The position numbers and the translations under genes were made by a program. Of a stretch of 11,967 bases of DNA, positions 1-6,925 are shown piece after piece. Source of the DNA: JBLHOS01 sp047623825 (GTDB taxonomy: Bacteria > Pseudomonadota > Alphaproteobacteria > Rhodobacterales > Rhodobacteraceae). Within the stretch, counting starts at the first letter, position 1, and the number at the start of each line of letters is the position of its first letter. The notes beneath the pieces are model-generated. The model searched no databases and was not told where the DNA came from. It worked only from the letters and a program-made list of their open reading frames with translations. The DNA lies in contig JBLHOS010000089.1 in assembly GCA_047623825.1 (NCBI GenBank), positions 1-11,967 of the forward strand, read 5' to 3'.

Positions 1-251
1 GTTCCGGCCGACGATAGGATCGAGTCATTTAGCCGAGCAACTAGACGAGATTCGTAGAAGCCTTTGGCGTTCTGGGGCAACGCTTTCATTAGTGTTGCCG
101 GAGCGTCGCAACCAAGTCGGACAAAAACACCAGATAATGCGGATGTCCCAGAGCGATGCATACCGATGGTCAGAAGAGCGACCCGCTCTCCAGGCTTTTC
201 TGCGTTGCCGTCTAACTCTGCAGTGTCCGGCACTTTCGCCTCCGATGTCAT
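1..251 (-). CDS. Sulfotransferase-like protein, N-terminal part (cut by left edge)
   Basis: A minus-strand frame opens with ATG at 249-251 and stays open to the window edge, giving about 83 residues. After a hydrophilic start it reads LLTIGMHRSGTSAL (the loop GMHRSGT is about residues 30-36), followed by a conserved-looking stretch with LGCDAP and NAKGFYES. A glycine-rich GxHRSGTS loop after a beta strand is the 5'-phosphosulfate (PAPS) binding loop typical of bacterial sulfotransferase-family proteins, many of them linked to polysaccharide genes. The catalytic remainder lies outside the window, so function is inferred from this motif only. A TTG codon ten codons upstream is a possible but less likely start. 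The gene lies outside the IS481-bounded segment. Confidence 0.7.
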   Translation of the reverse strand, partial: MTSEAKVPDTAELDGNAEKPGERVALLTIGMHRSGTSALSGVFVRLGCDAPATLMKALPQNAKGFYESRLVARLNDSILSSAG

Positions 252-280
252 TTTTGTTCTCGTCGTCGTGGCATGATGCA

Positions 281-310
281 ATGATATGAGTTGGGGTTTT
301 GTCTGTTCAA
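281..310 (-). promoter_or_regulatory. Possible sigma-70-type promoter for the left-edge sulfotransferase gene
   Basis: On the minus strand TTGAAC (305-310) and TATCAT (281-286) are separated by 18 bases, which resembles a -35/-10 pair. Transcription would begin about 20-25 bases before the ATG at 251. The match is partial (4/6 and 5/6) and there is no other support. Confidence 0.3.
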
Positions 311-394
311 CCCTAGTATCTGGTTATCAAATTTTCTTCGCACGTTTGCTGTCGACCTACAATCGCCCGGTGCTGTTGGCGCGTTGGTAAGCGT

Positions 395-449
395 AGGTGT
401 TTAGTAATGGCTTCTGGTGGATCGGATTTACTATGAATCTGTTTGGCTC
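395..449 (-). repeat. Terminal sequence of left IS481-family copy (inverted repeat partner of 11890-11944)
   Basis: This 55-bp stretch matches the reverse complement of 11890-11944 at 49 of 55 positions by direct reading. In both copies it lies just downstream of the transposase stop codon and ends in TGTTTAGT (IS-outward orientation), with a shared AGG beyond it. It is best read as the 3' end of an IS481-family element, including its terminal inverted repeat. The outer IS boundary is near 395-398. Confidence 0.75.
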
Positions 450-455
450 TGAAGC

Positions 456-763
456 CTAGATCCTGCAGCTGCATTCGTAGGGCGTGGGACCATTGAGGGT
501 CTTGAGGCGGCGGGCAAAATTATAGGCTGCCAAGAAGTTGCTGAGATGGATCTGCAGCTGATCGTTGCTGTCGTAATGAAAGTGCTTCACTGTTGCCTCC
601 TTGATCGTTCGATTCATCCGTTTGACCGGCCCATTTGTCTACGGGTGGTTTGGTCAGCCGATACTCGATCTCATTTACCACTCAAATCATGTCAAATCGC
701 ATCTGCTGGAACGAGGCTGTTTTCTTGTTTAGGGGCTGATCTGCAAATGGGATGCCGTTGTCG
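456..763 (-). pseudogene. IS481-family transposase, C-terminal fragment (decayed)
   Basis: Read on the minus strand, this encodes the last ~100 residues of an IS481-family DDE transposase. The recognisable order is DNGIPFADQP, QMRFDMI, RLTKP, MNRTIKEATVK, FHYDSNDQL and FLAAYNFARRLKTLNG, ending at TAG (456-458). It matches the right-hand copy at 11575-11883 segment by segment. It is broken by a TGA after QMRFDMI, a small deletion and frameshift after the LTKP motif, and a TAG shortly after. The 5' two thirds of the gene are absent: the sequence changes to the IS6-family end at about 764 and IS481 sequence does not resume on the far side. The fragment cannot make an active enzyme. Confidence 0.85.
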
Positions 764-1334
764 GGGAACTGTTGCATTAACTAGTTTTGGCGGCGCTGTG
801 GGCCGCGTTGGTAGGTTAGACGGCCAACCCGAACAGCCGTTTCAGGACGGCATGATCACTCTCGATCCGGTTGTGGAGATACTTGCGATCAATGTGCATG
901 ATATGGTCAAAATGCGGGTCGTAGCGGTGGTTTGTTTCACGAATTACCTTGCGATACGTTAGTCCTGTTCGTGCAAATAGACGGCGGTGGATGAAGCCGA
1001 ACTCGTTTAATCGCCGTATTCAAGAAGGTCCTTCCTGCATTGGATTCGCGTCTGGCCGCTAATCGAAAGTCGGCCAGTTGGCCATTGGCATCTATTACGC
1101 CCCACAAATATCGCCATTTGCTGCCAACCCGAATGTACGTTTCGTCGATATGCTAGTTCAGGTCAGATAGGTTCAGATGCGGCTCAGTCCGCTTGGATAC
1201 CGCAGGTACATCCGTACCGCATACAGGAGGATTACAGCAGGAAAACGGTGACGTTTAAACGGCTGTTTGCTTGGCATGAAGGGATCCTTTCACAGGAACC
1301 CTCACAAATCAGAGGTGGTTAATGCAACAATTCT
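764..1334 (-). mobile_element. IS6-family element, internally deleted remnant
   Basis: The ends GGAACTGTTGCATTA (765-779) and, inverted, TAATGCAACAATTCT (1320-1334) form imperfect terminal inverted repeats of the ACTGTTGCA type known for IS6-family elements. Between them is a broken IS6-type transposase. The span is about 570 bp, where complete family members are around 0.8 kb, consistent with the internal deletions seen in the gene. The left end directly abuts the truncated IS481-family transposase. Confidence 0.7.
816..1277 (-). pseudogene. IS6-family transposase (deleted, frameshifted)
   Basis: The gene starts at ATG 1275-1277 (MPSKQPFKRHRFP) and ends at TAA 816-818. The N-terminal part FKRHRFPAVILLYAVRMYLR is followed directly by a stretch leading into HIDETYIRVGSKWRYLWG, so the intervening helix-turn-helix region is deleted. 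HIDETY carries the first catalytic Asp. A stop codon (TAG) stands where the family has Trp, just before this motif. The segment expected to carry the second Asp (consensus ICTDKA) reads ICTN and is followed by a frameshift. The third acidic residue survives in NRIESDHAVLKRL, but the last ~50 residues are missing. It is clearly non-functional. Confidence 0.85.
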
Positions 1335-1472
1335 ATTGGAAAGGGCCAGTTCGCAACAAACGATCTTGGCACATTCCAGCAATTTGCCGCGTTCACAGCA
1401 TAGTTATTTTCGCAGGTCAGATATAATAAGTCTGCCACAATATTGCGCCAGAACCCAATCTGATCTCAGATA
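1335..1472. other. Unassigned A+T-rich spacer between IS6 remnant and manC fragment
   Basis: I find no convincing coding frame, IS remnant or hairpin here. A TATAAT hexamer at 1422-1427 on the plus strand has no acceptable -35 partner at normal spacing. It is probably recombination scar sequence. Confidence 0.5.
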
Positions 1473-1621
1473 GCCAGTGCGACTGTATCCCGATGTGGGC
1501 CGTACACCGGGTGGAGAGCCCCGGTAAAACGCCGATGGTCCTTATGGAGGTCGAGATCGGCAACTATCTGGGCGAGGGCCACATCGTCCATTATGCGGTT
1601 GTCACTCTCGGCCGCGAGTAG
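1473..1621 (+). pseudogene. manC: Mannose-1-phosphate guanylyltransferase (ManC/AlgA type), C-terminal fragment
   Basis: The plus-strand frame ending at TAG 1619-1621 reads IPMWAVHRVESPGKTPMVL, then MEVEIGNYLGEGHIVHYA. This is the conserved cupin C-terminus of bifunctional mannose-1-phosphate guanylyltransferase / mannose-6-phosphate isomerase (family consensus around AVHRLENPG, PMELIEVQSGSYLGEDDIVRYED). Only about 45 residues remain and no start or upstream domain exists, so it is inactive. The intact enzyme makes GDP-mannose in the cytoplasm for surface polysaccharide. The stop lies 2 bases from the convergent sulfotransferase stop. The remnant suggests this locus once held, or recombined with, a larger polysaccharide cluster. 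Confidence 0.75.
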
Positions 1622-1623
1622 GA

Positions 1624-2244
1624 TCAGCGTTCGATGGTCAGGTTGGTCACCGGCATGTCGTAGTCATAGCTCAGGGTCTCAAAATCCTCTTCATAGAACC
1701 GCAGGGCGAGGGCGCGGCTTTCCGGCGACCAAGTCAGGGACCCATTGATAGTGGGCTTGCGCACATGGGTCTGTGTGTTCAGCGTAAGGCCCGTCATCTC
1801 CGAGATTCGAGCCATGATATTTTCCATGCCGTCCTCGAAGCGGAACACCTCAATCTTTTCGCCGATGAACTCGTGCTGTGGGCGAAGGTGGTTGTCCAGA
1901 ATGTAGGGATCTTTCTGGTAAGCTTTCAGCTTCTGGTAGACCCATTTGTCAAAGGGAACCTTGGCTTGGTCGAGCGTCTGGCGCCAGCGATATTCGCTGA
2001 CCAGCCGTGCAATCGGATGGCGCACGACGCAGAACCCTGCGCTGTAGAAGTCCGGCGGCACGAAGGTATCGTAAAGCTTTGCGTGCATATGCTGAAGGTT
2101 GCAGCTCACGTAATTCATGTGCTTGTGATAGTGAAGGGCCCGCTTTGCGCCTGCCTCGCGCATAGCGGTTTCCAAGCTGCTGCCCCCGGTCTTTGGAATA
2201 TGGGCGAAATAGAATAGGCGATTTTTTACTTTCAGCAGGGTCAT
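1624..2244 (-). CDS. Small PAPS-dependent sulfotransferase (Sulfotransfer_2 type)
   Basis: A 206-residue cytoplasmic protein predicted to move sulfate from PAPS to a carbohydrate or similar acceptor. HIPKTGGSS at residues 15-23 is the 5'-phosphosulfate loop. VVRHPIARLVSEY at 73-85, with R75 and S83, is the 3'-phosphate binding motif of the chondroitin/heparan-type sulfotransferase family. The LRPQHEFI stretch near 120-127 also fits that family. I chose the ATG at 2244 because its ATGA overlaps the stop of the upstream glycerophosphotransferase gene, indicating translational coupling, and because the motif then sits near the N-terminus as usual. A longer frame reaching 2346 only overlaps the upstream gene. 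It is the last gene of the tagD-licD-tagF operon, so the acceptor is probably the glycan made by that operon. The acceptor itself cannot be read from sequence. Confidence 0.85.
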   Translation of the reverse strand: MTLLKVKNRLFYFAHIPKTGGSSLETAMREAGAKRALHYHKHMNYVSCNLQHMHAKLYDTFVPPDFYSAGFCVVRHPIARLVSEYRWRQTLDQAKVPFDKWVYQKLKAYQKDPYILDNHLRPQHEFIGEKIEVFRFEDGMENIMARISEMTGLTLNTQTHVRKPTINGSLTWSPESRALALRFYEEDFETLSYDYDMPVTNLTIER

Positions 2245-4697
2245 GTGGCGTCTCCGCTCCCTTCCAGCAAGGCGTCGAAATCCGCGACTGCCTTTGCGTT
2301 GTAGGCCTGTGCATCGAAGGTTTTGAACTGCAAACGTCCTGCGCAAAAATCTAGCATGGCTTGGGCAAAATTTTCGGCGCTTGTGTCCTCTGCGATGTAG
2401 CCGTAGCCGCCCCGTAGTGCCCCGCGCGACCCTGGAATATCGGTTACGATAACGGGTTTGCCAAGAGTCAGGGCCTCGAGGATGACCATAGGCTGTCCTT
2501 CGTAAAGTGAGGGCAGCACGAAGCAGCTGGCCTGGTCCAACAGCGAAAGCGCTTGTCCCGAAAACCCTGGGATTTGTACCACTTCGGTTAGTCCTAGCCG
2601 GTCGCGAAGCTTGCGGGTGGCCGACAGCAATGGCCCGTCCCCCAATATTAGTAGTCTGGCCCGGGGGGTGCTTGCGTGAACCATGGCGAATGCTTCCAAC
2701 AGCATAGCGTGGTTTTTTTCCGCAGAACAGCGCCCGATGGTAATGAAGTTGATGGCCTCGGGTGTCAGGTCGCGATAGGCGGCTGCTTCGCGGATTCCCG
2801 CTATGTTGAGCGTGTTGCGCACCGCCCGCGGTTCTGCGTCACCGTAGTATTCGGATAGGTTGGACTGGTTCAGCGCCTGCGTTTCCTCGGAGACCGCGAC
2901 AACCTTATTGTAGTATCGGTAGATGAAAAACACGCCTTCCAGTACATCGTATCTCAGGTTCCGTTCAGAAGACATGTCGTTATGCTGATAGATGATCTTC
3001 TGGCGGGCATTGGACATGGCCATAATCCAGGCCCACATCCGCTGGTAGCCCGAAAAATCGATTGCCGCCTCCAGTGTCACGGGACCCATGATCCGGCGCG
3101 CCTCACGGGCCATGGCCCGTTCCATCAGAAGCAGCGTGTCGGGATCGTTCAGCCTATTATTGGCGTAAAAATCTTTCTTGGCGACATCTTCCTTAGCGGT
3201 ATAGCTTTCGTGGCCCATGCGGTGCACCACCATAACGTGATCAGGCACGCGCGCGATCATGTCCCAGGCTTCCTGCCTCATTTTGGTGCCATCGGTTAGC
3301 AGCATGACGTCAAAGCGGTCGGTGTCGATATTTGTCAGTAGGTTCAGCGCCGAGGTGGTGATCCCGTTGCGCAGGAACCCGCCCATCATAAGGGCCAGCA
3401 CCGGTTTTGTGCTGGAACTTATGGGCGCGGCGGCGGTCTCGGCACCGAGAATGACATCGAGTGTGCGGGCGCTGGCCTGCCCGTCCTCGTCTGGGAAATA
3501 GGTGGCACGGGCCGCCTGATAGATGTCGTCTGGAAAATCCGATGGTGCCCGTGCGCCTGTCACGGCGGACCGCAGGGTGGCTGCATCGTAGCAGACGGCG
3601 GCGGGCAGGGTCTCGGGCGCGATATAGAGCCCCCGCGTTTTTTGGTAGGCTGCAAGGTCAGGCATGAATAGGACGGTTGGGATATCTACCGCCAGCGCAT
3701 CGAACAGCAGGCTGGAATAGTCGGTGATGACCATGTCCATGTCCGCCATTATCAAATTGACGTCGGCCTGCGGATCGACTGCTACAGGCGTCAGGCGGTC
3801 GGAGCCCCTGGGCAGGGTCGACAGATCGTCAAAGTTGAAATTGTGAGCTTTGATATGCAGCGTGATTGGGGTGCCTCCGACCTTGGACAGGGCCGCGACC
3901 AGCGCCTCAATCTCGGGCAGTTGCGATATGACCGCGTCTATCTCACCCTTCCATGTGGGGGCGAATAAGATATGTCGCCGGGTCGGATCGGCCCGCCAGT
4001 CGGCGCGTACGGCTAACGTGCGGTCGATGCGGGCTGTGCCTATGTGCCAGGTTTTGCGGGTACACAGCGGGGCGACCTGCGCTGATCCCAACAGGTGCTG
4101 CGTGGCGTAATCCCCGGCAAGCACGATATGGCTGGCCTGCAGAAAATTACGCTGGCTGTTTGCAAAGCGGGCGGGTGGGCCGTTCTCGTCGCGGAACATC
4201 GTCTTGAGCGGGATGCCGTGCCAAGTATTGAGGTAGACCTGTCCGTCCCGGCGTAAATACCAGCTGGGAAAAGTTGAATTATTCACCAGATAGCCTGCAG
4301 TGGCCAGATAGCGTGGATATTCCCTACTGGCGCGGCTGATCACCTTGACGTTGCCAATCCGCGCAAAACGTGCCGGCACGGCTTCCGCTACGTCGATGAC
4401 CCAGACGTGGGTGAAGCCAGCGAAACGGGGGTCCTTTAGCGCAGCATCGAACAGAGCGGCGGGCGAACAGGAAACGCTGGATGCGTGAAAGCTTTCATAG
4501 ATGATGACCTGGGGCGCCAGCGGGGACTGTGTGTAATGCGCACAGAAATCACGTTCCATCTGCAAATCAGCTAGGTTCAGGATGTCCATCAGGCGGGTCT
4601 TTGTCGTGCCGTAAAGACTGCGGTAGCGCGGGGACTTCTTGAAGGCGAAATGGACCTGCAGCAGCCGTTTCTTGATCATGTTCGAGATACGCGCCAC
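2241..4697 (-). CDS. TagF-like CDP-glycerol glycerophosphotransferase fused to GT4 glycosyltransferase
   Basis: This 818-residue protein has two catalytic domains. Residues ~70-415 form a Glyphos_transf domain (TagB/TagF type, PF04464). Visible marks are NTWHGIPLKT (157-166, with the family His at 160), ILFAPTWKG (243-251), HIKAH (281-285) and ITDYSSLLFDAL (324-335), ending with a YFPDEDGQAS tail. This domain transfers glycerol phosphate from CDP-glycerol. Residues ~432-818 form a GT-B glycosyltransferase of the GT4 type: MMGGFLRNG at the start, FITIGRCSAEKN (651-662), LILGDGP (683-689) and PSLYEGQPMVILEA (729-742), holding the EX7E pair E733/E741. There is no signal peptide or clear membrane segment, so it is likely cytoplasmic or peripheral. 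GTG 4697 is used here. An in-frame ATG at 4679 is an alternative, and neither has a strong ribosome site. It follows licD by 20 bases and overlaps the sulfotransferase by 4. The sugar donor is unknown. Confidence 0.85.
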   Translation of the reverse strand: MARISNMIKKRLLQVHFAFKKSPRYRSLYGTTKTRLMDILNLADLQMERDFCAHYTQSPLAPQVIIYESFHASSVSCSPAALFDAALKDPRFAGFTHVWVIDVAEAVPARFARIGNVKVISRASREYPRYLATAGYLVNNSTFPSWYLRRDGQVYLNTWHGIPLKTMFRDENGPPARFANSQRNFLQASHIVLAGDYATQHLLGSAQVAPLCTRKTWHIGTARIDRTLAVRADWRADPTRRHILFAPTWKGEIDAVISQLPEIEALVAALSKVGGTPITLHIKAHNFNFDDLSTLPRGSDRLTPVAVDPQADVNLIMADMDMVITDYSSLLFDALAVDIPTVLFMPDLAAYQKTRGLYIAPETLPAAVCYDAATLRSAVTGARAPSDFPDDIYQAARATYFPDEDGQASARTLDVILGAETAAAPISSSTKPVLALMMGGFLRNGITTSALNLLTNIDTDRFDVMLLTDGTKMRQEAWDMIARVPDHVMVVHRMGHESYTAKEDVAKKDFYANNRLNDPDTLLLMERAMAREARRIMGPVTLEAAIDFSGYQRMWAWIMAMSNARQKIIYQHNDMSSERNLRYDVLEGVFFIYRYYNKVVAVSEETQALNQSNLSEYYGDAEPRAVRNTLNIAGIREAAAYRDLTPEAINFITIGRCSAEKNHAMLLEAFAMVHASTPRARLLILGDGPLLSATRKLRDRLGLTEVVQIPGFSGQALSLLDQASCFVLPSLYEGQPMVILEALTLGKPVIVTDIPGSRGALRGGYGYIAEDTSAENFAQAMLDFCAGRLQFKTFDAQAYNAKAVADFDALLEGSGDAT

Positions 4698-4717
4698 GGT
4701 GAAATTGCTTTCTATTA

Positions 4718-5986
4718 TCAGAATCTGTTGTCTGCAGTGCAGACCGGCGTCTCAGTATCGTCGTCAAGCTCCCTAGGGCAATCCCTATCGGCTGGAGCGG
4801 TATTCTGTAGCCACGGGAAAACAAAGGATGTGGCTGCATCACCATGCTTTTGCAGGTAACTTTCCTGCCACAGGATCAGCTGTGCAATCTGGGCCTCGCG
4901 CGGATCTGCGGACAGGAGGGCGATGCACAGGTGTTCGACGAGTGCCGCAGGATTGCGTGGAAACTGCACGTTGGGGGTGCCAGTGGAGCAGTTAAACCGA
5001 GTTACCGGTGTGCGCCAGTCGCCGTAGTTTTCTGTCAGGTAGCGGTCAGCATCGGCGGGACCACGCACCGCTAGTCCGGCGATGGTATAGTCCGCCAGTC
5101 CAAAATTGTGATTGTTCCAGTGATGCTTAGCCGATCCGTGCCAGCGCTGATCCCCATCCAGATAGTGCACGAAGACGTCGATTCCGACGCCGTTTGCGTG
5201 CAGTAGGCGGTAAAGTGCCGGACGCGGGGTGTCCGACCATAGCCCCGCAGCGTCCTGTGACAGATCCAGATGGTGACTGGTGTTGACCAGCGTCAGGTCC
5301 GGAGCCGCCGTGATCTGGGCGCGAAAAGTGGTGTCGTCAAAGTCACTGGCCTGCACGCCCACATCAATATCGTAATCATGCGCCAAAAAAGTGCCTTCGC
5401 GCACCGCGCCGAGGAATGTACCGGAGATCACATACCACGGCATCGCGATTTTTTGCAGGGCGACTACTGCTGCGTGAGCCTGTTTTAGTGTGAACGTCGG
5501 GGTCGGACCTGCTGTGAGGACAGCGGGAGCTTCCGGATCGGTGCGGGGCAAATGTGCGACTAGGGCACTGGCGACTTGCGCATAATCGTTCATCAGCGTG
5601 ACCTGCACTGTGGGGTCTATTACGGTGACAATCTGGCGAGCCCTAACATAAAGCTGCGCCAAGCGGTGGCGTGGTGAATTGCAGTGGAGCAGAAAACTAT
5701 CGAGGGTGGCAACGGTCAGCGCGGGCATTTGTGTGGTTGGATCGAACAGGGGGGGCGTAGCCCCCATGAATCGCGCAGCCCAGCCGTGGTGCAAATACCA
5801 GTTGATCCGGTGTGCCCCTGTAGTGAACTGGTCTTGTGCGAACAGTGCGGCGGCCTCGCGCGCTAGCGCTGCGTGCCCGGTCAGGATCAGCACCAGTAAC
5901 CAAGCCAGCGCGGCCAATGTCGTGCGGGTCAGGCGGCCGTGTGGCTGACGCAGCCAGCGCAGCACACGGAAGCTGCGGGTCGCCAC
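4718..5986 (-). CDS. LicD/fukutin-family phosphotransferase with N-terminal signal or anchor
   Basis: A 422-residue protein. Residues ~183-330 carry the LicD-type nucleotidyltransferase-fold signature: YVISGTFLGAVREG (185-198), then HDYDIDVGV (203-211) with the metal-binding acidic residues, GIDVFVHY (268-275), and YLTENYGDW (316-324). The family moves phosphocholine or polyol phosphate from a CDP-activated donor onto glycans. CDP-glycerol is the only donor made nearby, so glycerol-phosphate transfer is the simplest guess. An arginine-rich N-terminus (residues 1-21) precedes a hydrophobic stretch (about 22-41) ending in HAALA-REA, which looks like a signal peptide or signal anchor. That is odd for an enzyme using a cytoplasmic nucleotide donor. 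Start is GTG 5986, two bases after the tagD stop. The gene ends TGA TAA TAG. It contains a run of seven C on the coding strand at about 5749-5755. Confidence 0.8.
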   Translation of the reverse strand: MATRSFRVLRWLRQPHGRLTRTTLAALAWLLVLILTGHAALAREAAALFAQDQFTTGAHRINWYLHHGWAARFMGATPPLFDPTTQMPALTVATLDSFLLHCNSPRHRLAQLYVRARQIVTVIDPTVQVTLMNDYAQVASALVAHLPRTDPEAPAVLTAGPTPTFTLKQAHAAVVALQKIAMPWYVISGTFLGAVREGTFLAHDYDIDVGVQASDFDDTTFRAQITAAPDLTLVNTSHHLDLSQDAAGLWSDTPRPALYRLLHANGVGIDVFVHYLDGDQRWHGSAKHHWNNHNFGLADYTIAGLAVRGPADADRYLTENYGDWRTPVTRFNCSTGTPNVQFPRNPAALVEHLCIALLSADPREAQIAQLILWQESYLQKHGDAATSFVFPWLQNTAPADRDCPRELDDDTETPVCTADNRF

Positions 5987-5988
5987 GC

Positions 5989-6384
5989 CTAACCGGCCGG
6001 TGCGGTATGGATTAGCTTGATCGCGGTCGAAGAGATGCTGGGCGTGCGCGGCAGGTAAACGACCTTACACAGGTCTGATAGGAAATCGAACTTGCCGGAC
6101 CAGTCGTCCCCCATGGTAAATACGCCAATGTCATGCGCCGTCACGTCGTTACGTTTCTGTTCCCAGTGGTCTTCGGGAATGATCTCGTCGACGCAGCGGA
6201 TCGCCTCCAGCATTTCGCGGCGCTGCTCATAGTTAAAATGCGAGGCCTTGCCCTTGATCTCGTTGAAGCTGTCGCTGGACAGGGCCACGGTCAGATGATC
6301 GCCAAGCGCGCGTGCGCGCTGCAGCAACAAAATGTGCCCGTAGTGCAATGTATCGAAGGTGCCGTAGGTGATTACCTTTTTCAT
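5989..6384 (-). CDS. tagD: Glycerol-3-phosphate cytidylyltransferase (TagD type)
   Basis: This 131-residue cytoplasmic enzyme makes CDP-glycerol from CTP and sn-glycerol-3-phosphate. It starts VITYGTFDTLHYGHILLLQRA. HYGH at 14-17 is the HxGH nucleotide-binding motif, and RTPSISST at 113-120 matches the RTEGISTT motif of TagD at the same residue positions. Length fits the family (about 130). The frame remains open upstream to 6501, but the extra 39 residues (starting TTG) have no counterpart in the family, so ATG 6384 is chosen. A GGAG lies about 20 bases upstream, further than ideal. It is the first gene of the operon and supplies donor for the TagF domain and possibly LicD. A related CDP-alcohol (for example ribitol or another polyol) cannot be excluded from sequence. 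Confidence 0.9.
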   Translation of the reverse strand: MKKVITYGTFDTLHYGHILLLQRARALGDHLTVALSSDSFNEIKGKASHFNYEQRREMLEAIRCVDEIIPEDHWEQKRNDVTAHDIGVFTMGDDWSGKFDFLSDLCKVVYLPRTPSISSTAIKLIHTAPAG

Positions 6385-6632
6385 GCCGTGCCCGCCCCAT
6401 TCTCCAGTACGATCCGTTAGCATACGCAGGTGGCTGACTTCAAGCGGCGGTCGGCGCGGGCCGCAGGTGGTACAGCGCACTTCAGAGATGTTCACCCGCA
6501 ACGCCGGCTCACTGCTGCAGGACGGGATTCTTCATCCCTTTGTAAAACCTGCAGGGCAGGCTTGTGTAGAACGTCAAACACCTTGGCCGGTTTTCAGGCC
6601 GCTGAGGTTGGCGTGTCGTTCAATGTTTCTGG
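6385..6632. other. Leader/intergenic region upstream of tagD
   Basis: About 250 bases lie between the istB remnant and tagD and should hold the operon promoter on the minus strand. TTGACG occurs on that strand (around 6575), but I see no -10 box at proper spacing. Part of this stretch may be the non-coding end of the IS21-family element, since TGTGTAGAACGT near 6564 could be a terminal TGT-type end. I can assign nothing firmly. Confidence 0.35.
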
Positions 6633-6920
6633 TTAGGTGTCTCCTTCGTTCTGGTTGTCGGTGATGGTTGTCGGCGGCGCTTCAGCCTGTGCTCTCTGGT
6701 TGGAGGCGGCGGCACGCTGACGGAATCTTTCGGCGTTCATCTTAAGGATGCTCGCGTGATGGACGAGGCTGTCGATGGCCGCGACGGTCATGGCCTTGAA
6801 GTCGAAGGTTGCCAATGTTTTTCCCGCGGGGAGTTGCGCCTCGTTCAGATGGCGCCAAATGCGGCGCATGTCCCGCTCTGCCAGTTCAAATTCCGCCAGA
6901 ACGGCAAGGAAGGTAGCGGC
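6633..6920 (-). pseudogene. istB: IS21-family IstB-like helper ATPase, core deleted
   Basis: The minus-strand frame encodes FLAVLAEFELAERDMRRIWR and LPAGKTLATFDFKA, which is IstB N-terminal type sequence. It is fused in frame at about 6791 to MTVAAIDSLVHHASILKMNA and a low-complexity tail ending at TAA 6633-6635, which is the IstB C-terminus. Roughly 150-180 residues with the Walker A and B ATPase motifs are missing, so the product cannot work as a transposition helper. Upstream of about 6920 the frame stays open, but the sequence is antisense to an IS66 fragment, so the true istB start is gone. No istA is visible. Confidence 0.8.
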
Positions 6921-6925
6921 TGGCC

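Noticed and set aside
546..962. Plus-strand open frame of 138 codons
   Set aside because: It is antisense to the IS481 and IS6 transposase remnants, which read convincingly on the minus strand. No own motifs.
1399..1427. TATAAT at 1422-1427 as a plus-strand promoter
   Set aside because: No acceptable -35 hexamer at 16-18 bases upstream and no intact gene follows on that strand.
1765..2217. Plus-strand open frame of 150 codons
   Set aside because: It lies opposite the sulfotransferase gene, which has clear PAPS motifs. The plus-strand product shows no recognisable features.
5989..6501. Longer TagD with 39 extra N-terminal residues
   Set aside because: The start would be TTG, the extension has no family counterpart, and the normal TagD length and motif spacing are obtained from ATG 6384.
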